DNA from: Candidatus Nitrosopumilus sp. | GTDB taxonomy: Archaea > Thermoproteota > Nitrososphaeria > Nitrososphaerales > Nitrosopumilaceae | NCBI GenBank assembly: GCA_025699075.1 | Contig: JAILWG010000004.1 | Location: 108,396-172,395 of the forward strand | Length of the DNA: 64,000 nt | Direction: 5' to 3' | Shown: one piece after another, positions 58,685 to 64,000 of the stretch | Layout: each line of letters begins with the position of its first letter | Numbering within the stretch: position 1 is the first letter of the stretch | The notes under the pieces: generated by a model | Seen by the model: only the letters and a program-made list of their open reading frames with translations | Database searches by the model: none | Told to the model about the DNA's origin: nothing | Made by a program: the position numbers and the translations under genes

Positions 58685-59047
58685 TTATTCAAGCAAAATT
58701 TCATCATCTGCTTGCCATGCAGGCTCAACAATACATAGAAATTTCAAATTCTCCTTTCCAGTATTTTCAATGAACTGTTTTGCGTTTGGAGGAACATATA
58801 CTGAGTCATCTTTTTGGAGATGATGTCTTTCATCATTGATCGTTAAATTCCCTGAGCCTTCTAAAATATAGTAAATTTCTGAAGATTTTATTTTATGAAG
58901 TTTTGATTTTTTTCCGGGTTCTAGTGTAAATTGTGCCAAACTATAGTTAATTCCATTTAGTGTATTATGTGGATGAAAATACTGCTTAATCTTTGTCCCC
59001 TCGTTTCCATCAATGGAGTTTATTTCAGAACTTTTACGTAATGACAT
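58685..59047 (-). CDS. Cupin-domain protein (120 aa)
   Basis: Single cupin: motif 1 LEPGKKSKLHKIKSSEIYYI and motif 2 QKDDSVYVPPNAKQFIENTG. His/Glu ligands are mostly kept (LHKIKSSEIYY), with the first His-x-His weakened. It is the second of two adjacent cupin genes, 5 bases apart on the same strand. Ligand unknown. Confidence 0.8.
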   Translation of the reverse strand: MSLRKSSEINSIDGNEGTKIKQYFHPHNTLNGINYSLAQFTLEPGKKSKLHKIKSSEIYYILEGSGNLTINDERHHLQKDDSVYVPPNAKQFIENTGKENLKFLCIVEPAWQADDEILLE

Positions 59048-59052
59048 TGCAA

Positions 59053-59508
59053 CTATATTATTTTTGAAACTTTACTTTTAAAATCAGATTCATACCACTC
59101 TGTTTTGTATGTTGCATTTTTTTTTGGCAATATGTTGATTGCAATATGGGAAAATTCTTTTTTCTTGTCTATTGAGCCATGCGTATGTAGAGTTTTTGCT
59201 GGAATGTGTACAATATCTCCTTCATTGAGACTTATTTTTTCAATTTTTTTTATTTTAAAATTATTTTTGACTGTGCCGTATTTTCTAAAAATTTCTAAAC
59301 TCCCTTTACCTTTTATTCCGATTAAAATTTGATTGCCATTATGTTGATGAAGTTTAGTTCTTGACCCTTTCTCAAAATGAACATGATAGATGTCTTGATC
59401 TTTTGCTTTAATTTTCTCTGAAAGAACTTTCATCCATGTTTTGCCTGTAAACCAATTTGGATTTACTTTTCTTTTATCGCTTGTACCTGAAATGTTTGTT
59501 TTTTCCAT
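59053..59508 (-). CDS. Cupin-domain protein (151 aa)
   Basis: Single cupin with KGSRTKLHQHNGNQILIGIK (metal ligands His-x-His) and LNEGDIVHIPAKTLHTHGSI (third His). The N-terminal NPNWFTGKTWMKVL and the FEKGSRTKLHQH patterns match cupins of the carboxymuconolactone/quercetinase-like group. Tandem with a smaller cupin; follows the SHOCT protein gene by 1 base. Confidence 0.82.
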   Translation of the reverse strand: MEKTNISGTSDKRKVNPNWFTGKTWMKVLSEKIKAKDQDIYHVHFEKGSRTKLHQHNGNQILIGIKGKGSLEIFRKYGTVKNNFKIKKIEKISLNEGDIVHIPAKTLHTHGSIDKKKEFSHIAINILPKKNATYKTEWYESDFKSKVSKII

Positions 59509-59509
59509 T

Positions 59510-59875
59510 TTAAATCCTAGAAAGTATTTTCTTTTTCTTCTCTTGGAACTCTTTTTCAGTCAACACTCCTGCTTTTCGTAGTTTGCCGAGTTTTTCTAGT
59601 GTGGCCAAGTCTTCTTCCGTTTTACTTGTTACGTTTTTAGCAGCAGAAATTCCTTCATTAATTTTTTTTATTCCTTTTGATTTTATTTGCTCTTTTTCTT
59701 TTAACGCTTTTTTGCTTAATTCTTCACTGACTTTTTTTGCTTGTGATGCTGCCATTTCTCCAAATTCTACAGCTTCTTCTAACGCTTCATCTGCTCTTTT
59801 GATTCCGTCATCGATTGCTTTATCTGCTTTTTTTAAAAATCTCTCAATGTATCCTGTTTTCTTTTTTACTGCCAT
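59510..59875 (-). CDS. Coiled-coil protein with SHOCT domain
   Basis: 121 residues. The first 85 residues are a charged coiled coil (IDDGIKRADEALEEAVEFGE). The C-terminus is a SHOCT domain (LEKLGKLRKAGVLTEKEFQE then KKKKILSRI). SHOCT is an oligomerisation or membrane-localisation motif. First gene of the cupin operon. Confidence 0.8.
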   Translation of the reverse strand: MAVKKKTGYIERFLKKADKAIDDGIKRADEALEEAVEFGEMAASQAKKVSEELSKKALKEKEQIKSKGIKKINEGISAAKNVTSKTEEDLATLEKLGKLRKAGVLTEKEFQEKKKKILSRI

Positions 59876-59953
59876 GATATTTGATAATGAATTCTATTAT
59901 TTAATTCCTAGTTGAATTGGTTTAATAGATAGAATTGAATATTTAGATCAGTT

Positions 59954-60661
59954 TTGACTCTTCCTTCTTATGATGTAAAAACCATTGTTTTGAGAAAAAC
60001 TATTGATGAAACAGAGGCAATGAAAATTGTTGAAGAAAAGAAAACAGGTCCTTTCAAATCATTATTATCTCATCCAAAAAAGGAGGATGTTCATGTTCAT
60101 TCTTTAAAATTATACTATGAGTGCATTCTGATGGTTTCTGGTAAATATACTGCAGATTATTTTAGAAAGGCGATTCATTCAATTTCTGTTGATTCTAATG
60201 TCCATGAGGTTTCTTTAGGTGATGGTCTTTTCCCTGTACGATCAAAATCACGTATTACCAAAGCATTTGTTGGCAATCGTGGTAAAAATAAAATTGATTT
60301 TAAATTAGAAGAACATGTCTTCGTTGAGGAAGAAGATGAACTAACATTTGATCATCATGGACGAGATATTGAATTCCCTTACAAAATTGATTCCAAAACT
60401 GTTGAAAATTATCCTCAGAAATTATTAGAAGAAAATGCTGAGAGTGTTAAAAAACCTGAAATGGCTCATGATACTGCGATTGGAAAACTTCAAACTCAAT
60501 TAAAAAAACCTCTTGAAACTGATGTTAGAGGCCTCAATGAGGAATTTGTTTTGAATGATATTTCTGAAATTTATATTCCTATTTTTGAAGCTAGACTTGT
60601 TGGTCCAAAAAAGAAAGTTGAACTTCTTAGAATAGATGCTGTAAGGAAAAAAGTTTTTTAA
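59954..60661 (+). CDS. Hypothetical protein (235 aa)
   Basis: TTG start (MTLPSYDVKTIVLRKTIDET). Mixed alpha/beta, with a hydrophobic strand pair (KLYYECILMVSGKYTADYF), FVEEEDELTFDHHGRDIEFP and a C-terminal IPIFEARLVGPKKKVELLR. No signal, zinc or membrane segment. It faces a convergent TPR gene. Unknown. Confidence 0.7.
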   Translation: MTLPSYDVKTIVLRKTIDETEAMKIVEEKKTGPFKSLLSHPKKEDVHVHSLKLYYECILMVSGKYTADYFRKAIHSISVDSNVHEVSLGDGLFPVRSKSRITKAFVGNRGKNKIDFKLEEHVFVEEEDELTFDHHGRDIEFPYKIDSKTVENYPQKLLEENAESVKKPEMAHDTAIGKLQTQLKKPLETDVRGLNEEFVLNDISEIYIPIFEARLVGPKKKVELLRIDAVRKKVF

Positions 60662-60662
60662 A

Positions 60663-61484
60663 TTAAATTTTTACAAGTTTTCTAAATTCTTGATTAGAAA
60701 GTAATTTTGCAAATATTGGTTCTTCTTTTGCCCAACTTCTAATTATTTTTGGATTCTTGGAAATGGACTGTTTTAGTAAATCTAAAGCTTGATTGTACTC
60801 TCCTAATGCTGCCTTACTTCTTGATTTAGCATAAATTATGTTTACATTATCTTTATGTTTAGATAGTATTTTATCAAAAATTTCAATTGCTTTTTCATGT
60901 TTGTTTAGTTCTGCTAATTCAATTCCTTTATGAAAAAATGCATCCATGTGACTAGGATTGTTTTTGTGTACTTTATCAAAACAATTCAATGACTCTTCGT
61001 GCTTCTTCATTTTACCTAGGATTATTCCCTTGTAAAACAAAGCATTTGGTTTTCTTGGTTCAATTGTTATTGCTTTGTCCAGGACTTGCAATGCTTCTTC
61101 TCTTTCTTCTAATTTGTCAAGCAAAACTCCTTTGTTAAAATATGATGCTGCATTTTTGGGATCTGCTTCTATCGCTTTATCGTAACATTCTCCTGCGGCT
61201 TGAATGTTTCCATTTTCTGCCATGGAAATTCCTCTATTATTCCATGCTTGTGCATCTTTTGGATTTATCTCTAATAACAAATCAAAACATGTGATTGCAT
61301 CACTATATTTTTTGATTTGATTTAATGCTAGACCTTTGTTAAATAATGCTGAAGTGTTTTTGGAATCTTGTTTTAAAATTTTATTGAACAACGAAATAGC
61401 TCCTTTTGGCTGATTTTTCTCCATTAATGACATAGCATTATACATTAAATCCTCCACATTGTCATTGGAACCAAATAATCCCAT
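60663..61484 (-). CDS. TPR-repeat protein (273 aa)
   Basis: Seven or so TPR units (for example GAISLFNKILKQDSKNTSAL, DAITCFDLLLEINPKDAQAW). The start is MGLFGSNDNVEDLMYN, an MGLF-type N-terminus. No signal peptide, so cytoplasmic. The C-terminal helix ends at EEPIFAKLLSNQEFRKLVKI. Scaffold role inferred. Confidence 0.85.
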   Translation of the reverse strand: MGLFGSNDNVEDLMYNAMSLMEKNQPKGAISLFNKILKQDSKNTSALFNKGLALNQIKKYSDAITCFDLLLEINPKDAQAWNNRGISMAENGNIQAAGECYDKAIEADPKNAASYFNKGVLLDKLEEREEALQVLDKAITIEPRKPNALFYKGIILGKMKKHEESLNCFDKVHKNNPSHMDAFFHKGIELAELNKHEKAIEIFDKILSKHKDNVNIIYAKSRSKAALGEYNQALDLLKQSISKNPKIIRSWAKEEPIFAKLLSNQEFRKLVKI

Positions 61485-61670
61485 AATTTCTCAAAAATGA
61501 TATTGCTAATGAAAGTTTGGCTTTGTGTGGTTTGCTAGAATCAACATCCTATCTCAATGGATTATTTGTGAGAATGATTTGAGGGACACAATGCTTTGAT
61601 ATGCTTGAAAAAGATCAATCTTGTAATTTTCGTATGAGATAAGCTTAATTTCTATTTTTAATGATTTAGG

Positions 61671-62036
61671 ATGTTGTCTTATCCTGAAATAAAATATCTC
61701 TGCCAAAAAATTCATGTTCATAGATGGCCTAAAGATGGTCCTATTTGGGATGACTCAGTTCAACACGAATTAGACGATTCTATAAACAAAAATCCAAACA
61801 AAAAACAAGTTACGATAAAAGAAAACACAATTCAAATTGAAAATTTCAAATTTAATTCATTGAAAAAAGTTGGAATTACTGTACCTTTTTTTAAAAAAGA
61901 ATGCACCTTGATATTTGAGGGACAATTTGGGAATCTATTGGCGCATGTTCATGTTACTATAAAATCTGAAAATTATGTTGATGTTTTTACCGAATTGACT
62001 TCTTGGAAAAATAGGGTTTTTCCAAATGGTTCTTAA
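61671..62036 (+). CDS. Hypothetical protein (121 aa)
   Basis: Starts MLSYPEIKYLCQKIHVHRWP. Alternating strands follow (KKVGITVPFFKKECTLIFEG and LLAHVHVTIKSENYVDVFTE). No recognised motif. It runs convergently into the aminotransferase gene, 3 bases apart, and is preceded by 186 bases without a convincing gene. Confidence 0.65.
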   Translation: MLSYPEIKYLCQKIHVHRWPKDGPIWDDSVQHELDDSINKNPNKKQVTIKENTIQIENFKFNSLKKVGITVPFFKKECTLIFEGQFGNLLAHVHVTIKSENYVDVFTELTSWKNRVFPNGS

Positions 62037-62039
62037 AAT

Positions 62040-63368
62040 TTAAAAATTTTCAGACGCTTTGATCATCTTTTTGATGTCTTCTTTGGTATGTGCATCTGAA
62101 ATTGCACCTAGCTTTCCTGGCAAAAAGAATATTCCATCATGTGCAATCATCTTGAAATGATATTTGGCAAGCATTTTGGAATCACATTTTGCAACATGTA
62201 CTGAATTTGTCACTTCTGTTACGTCGTCTTTTAGAAAATGTGTCATGAACAATGAGCCTTTGCCCGTAATTGCCACTCTTCCATCAAATACATTGCTTAT
62301 TTCTTTTCTAGCAAATTCTCCCAGAGAGTTAATTTTTGAATATGTTGTTCTTTTTGATTTTAGAAGATTGAGTGTGGCAAAACCTGTTGTCATTGAAGCT
62401 GGATTTGCAGAGAATGTACCTCCACCAACATACGAACGTTCTGATTTCTTTTTTCCCGTCGTATCTGCTTGTTCCATTATTTCTTTTTTACCGCACATTA
62501 CTCCTATAGCCATTCCACCACCAACAATTTTCCCTAATGTTACAATGTCTGGATTTAATTTCATTGTTGGATAAAGACATCCATATCTGAATCTGAATCC
62601 TGTTACAATTTCATCTAAAATGAATAATGAATTATTTTTATGAACAAATTCTTCAATGCCTCTTAGGTATTCTTGTGTTGCTGGAATACATCCCCCACCA
62701 CCTAACACTGGTTCTATGATCACTCCTGCCAAGTCTTTAGAGTGTTTTCTTAAAATTTCAAGGGAGTTCTCTAAATCGTTGTAAGGAATTGAAATAATTT
62801 TTTCCTCGTTTATTACACCGCTACTTTCAGATTCTGTAAATGGCCAATTTACACTTTTTAGTAAATCAGATGTATATCCATGCCACCCTCCATCAATCTT
62901 TGCAATGATATTTTTCCCTGTTACTGAACGAGCTAATCTAACTGCATACATTGTTGCTTCTGTACCTGATGTGACATAACGAATTTTTTCTGCAACTGGA
63001 ACTGCTTTTGAAATTAATTCTGACAATCTAACTGTCTGTTCATTTACAGTTCCATACATCCAACTCTTTTCAATTTGTTTTTGCAATGCTTCCTTGACAT
63101 TTTTTTGACCATGTCCTAATATCAAAGACCAATGCCCCATCCAGTAATCTGTATACTTGTTGTTATCCACATCTATGAGGTTTGCTCCTTTGGATGATTT
63201 CACCACAAATGGATATGGTTCATAAAATCTTATATTATGAGAAACACCATTTACATGAAGTTTTGATGACTTTGCAAATATTTTTGCAGATGTCTTTGTC
63301 TTTTTCTTGTACTCTGATAGGTAATTGTTCAAAGCAATTTTCAATCCAAGATCTGTCATTTTAACCAT
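62040..63368 (-). CDS. Class III PLP aminotransferase, HemL-like
   Basis: 442 residues. [20 protein letters not shown], the substrate region [52 protein letters not shown] and the PLP-Lys in [14 protein letters not shown] resemble glutamate-1-semialdehyde aminomutase (haem/cobamide synthesis) or a related aminotransferase. No other tetrapyrrole genes lie nearby, so the HemL role is tentative. Start at 63368 or in-frame at 63359 (MTDLGLK). Confidence 0.82.
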   Translation of the reverse strand: MVKMTDLGLKIALNNYLSEYKKKTKTSAKIFAKSSKLHVNGVSHNIRFYEPYPFVVKSSKGANLIDVDNNKYTDYWMGHWSLILGHGQKNVKEALQKQIEKSWMYGTVNEQTVRLSELISKAVPVAEKIRYVTSGTEATMYAVRLARSVTGKNIIAKIDGGWHGYTSDLLKSVNWPFTESESSGVINEEKIISIPYNDLENSLEILRKHSKDLAGVIIEPVLGGGGCIPATQEYLRGIEEFVHKNNSLFILDEIVTGFRFRYGCLYPTMKLNPDIVTLGKIVGGGMAIGVMCGKKEIMEQADTTGKKKSERSYVGGGTFSANPASMTTGFATLNLLKSKRTTYSKINSLGEFARKEISNVFDGRVAITGKGSLFMTHFLKDDVTEVTNSVHVAKCDSKMLAKYHFKMIAHDGIFFLPGKLGAISDAHTKEDIKKMIKASENF

Positions 63369-63462
63369 TGACCTTTCAAATTCTTTTTTGAGCGAAAATG
63401 ACTCTAAAAAAACATGAAATTTTTACAATATTTTGACCGATCAGGCATAATTTCACGTATGG

Positions 63463-63470
63463 TTTATATG
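63463..63470 (+). promoter_or_regulatory. Putative rRNA operon TATA box
   Basis: TTTATATG at 63463-63470; a transcription start would fall near 63493, about 200 bases before the 16S gene. Confidence 0.5.
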
Positions 63471-63522
63471 GTTTCTGTATACTTCGGCTTCTGCATACGT
63501 AACGCAATAGGCGGCGCTCGTG

Positions 63523-63600
63523 ATGAAGTATGGCAAGATGCCACTTTGTGATTCATGGGCCTCCAGTTACGCATACAAGAATGAGGATTTGATCAAGTGA
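63523..63600 (+). CDS. 25-codon ORF in the 16S leader, candidate
   Basis: ATG 63523 to TGA: begins MKYGKMPLCDSWASSYAY and ends KNEDLIK. Its look recalls the start of a small zinc-finger protein that has lost one cysteine. It lies downstream of the rRNA promoter box, so if translated it would be on the pre-rRNA. It could also be chance. Confidence 0.3.
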   Translation: MKYGKMPLCDSWASSYAYKNEDLIK

Positions 63601-63691
63601 TCAATATCTGAAATGTGAAGATTATGTGCATCCGTCAATTCCAATTAAAGTACAAATGTACTTCAATAATCAAAATACAAAAAATAATTCA

Positions 63692-64000
63692 GAATCCGGT
63701 TGATCCTGCCGGACCTGACTGCTATCGGATTGATACTAAGCCATGCGAGTCATTGTAGCAATACAAGGCAGACGGCTCAGTAACGCGTAGTCAACCTAAC
63801 CTATGGACGGGAATAACCTCGGGAAACTGAGAATAATGCCCGATAGAACACTATATCTGGAATGGTTTGTGTTCCAAATGATTTATCGCCGTAGGATGGG
63901 ACTGCGGCCTATCAGTTTGTTGGTGAGGTAATGGCCCACCAAGACTATTACAGGTACGGGCTCTGAGAGGAGTAGCCCGGAGATGGGTACTGAGACACGG
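63692..64000 (+). rRNA. 16S ribosomal RNA, 5' part (continues past window)
   Basis: The conserved archaeal 5' region begins AATCCGGTTGATCCTGCCGG near 63693. It continues with the universal CCATGCGAGTC and GGCAGACGGCTCAGTAACGCG segments, and the archaeal ATGGCCCACCAAGAC and GGGTACTGAGACACGG sites at the window end. About 310 bases of 16S are present, on the plus strand. Confidence 0.97.

Larger units (their letters stand above)
63369..63691. other. 16S rRNA leader region (about 320 bases)
   Basis: Between the aminotransferase start and the 16S gene. It contains a TATA-like box (63463-63470), a 25-codon ORF (63523-63600), a palindrome TTGATCA-AG-TGATCAA (63589-63604) and AAGTACA-AA-TGTACTT (63648-63663). 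The palindromes may belong to the pre-16S processing stem, whose 3' strand lies outside the window. No tRNA is seen. Confidence 0.6.

Noticed and set aside
63519..63610. C/D-box guide RNA in the 16S leader
   Set aside because: GTGATGA resembles a C box, but the only CTGA is about 85 bases away and no proper D'/C' pair or k-turn is seen.
1..64000. tRNA genes
   Set aside because: Intergenic gaps were scanned by eye for a T-loop with a matching acceptor stem; none was found. A tRNAscan-type run could still reveal a diverged one.

Overview
The window reads as chromosomal DNA of a marine ammonia-oxidising archaeon of the Nitrosopumilus type (Nitrososphaerota/Thaumarchaeota). The evidence is low GC, dense short-spaced genes, TATA-like boxes about 27 bases before start codons (leaderless transcription), and many ATG, GTG and TTG starts. 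The gene content agrees: Cdv cell-division AAA ATPase, EF-1alpha, RNA polymerase subunit Rpo12, archaeal AspRS, tRNA-splicing endonuclease, bifunctional FBP aldolase/phosphatase, and TrmB and DtxR regulators. The 5' end of an archaeal 16S rRNA gene closes the window. I saw no tRNA gene, CRISPR array, transposase or integrase.

Layout. 1-3.1 kb: end of a secreted protein, a RidA-family protein, a possible winged-helix protein, two microORFs and a TrmB-like regulator. 3.2-5.5 kb: a three-gene operon ending in cdvC, whose first gene looks like a divergent ESCRT-III/CdvB paralogue. 5.6-10 kb: carA-carB (carbamoyl phosphate). 10-15 kb: small DNA/RNA-associated proteins, a metallophosphoesterase, A-type ATP synthase subunit F, a zinc alcohol dehydrogenase and an LsrF-like aldolase whose C-terminus is an 11-residue tandem repeat. 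15.2-20 kb: ilvB-ilvN-leuA-leuB for branched-chain amino acids. 20-23.4 kb: an accessory patch in which a HEPN-domain gene and a small secreted protein lie between two 78-base direct repeats, followed by an N-terminally short beta-propeller gene and a gene-poor stretch. 23.4-32.3 kb: small zinc-binding proteins, aspS, a NusA-like KH protein, a lone oligopeptide-type ABC ATPase, a DedA/VTT protein, and an operon-like run of tldD, type 4 uracil-DNA glycosylase and 3-methyladenine glycosylase. 32.3-37.4 kb: histidine kinase, Hpt protein and CheY-like receiver, then a PIN-ATPase-KH protein and a DtxR-type repressor. 37.5-43.3 kb: mostly small lineage-specific genes, including a 2OG-Fe(II) oxygenase-like protein coupled to a small SNase-like protein, then UspA, DUF192 and TauE/SafE proteins. 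43.4-50 kb: a MaoC-like protein with a two-domain SDR protein, EndA, a DUF47/PhoU-like protein and DNA ligase. 50-53.1 kb: FBP aldolase/phosphatase, then EF-1alpha, S10 and Rpo12. 53.1-61.5 kb: zinc-finger proteins, a 40-residue putative DNA-binding microprotein, a LOG-like Rossmann protein, 3-hydroxyacyl-CoA dehydrogenase (candidate for the 3-hydroxypropionate/4-hydroxybutyrate cycle), TPR proteins, HIT, a J-domain/ferredoxin fusion and cupins. 61.6-64 kb: a HemL-like class III aminotransferase, the rRNA leader and the 16S start.

Most of the window is housekeeping. The places most worth a second look are the repeat-flanked HEPN module (20.0-21.55 kb), the cdvC operon partners (3.2-4.3 kb), the oxygenase/SNase-like pair (38.9-40.0 kb), the carA start, and the small ORF in the 16S leader. 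All functions are read from sequence motifs and family knowledge; no database search was run.
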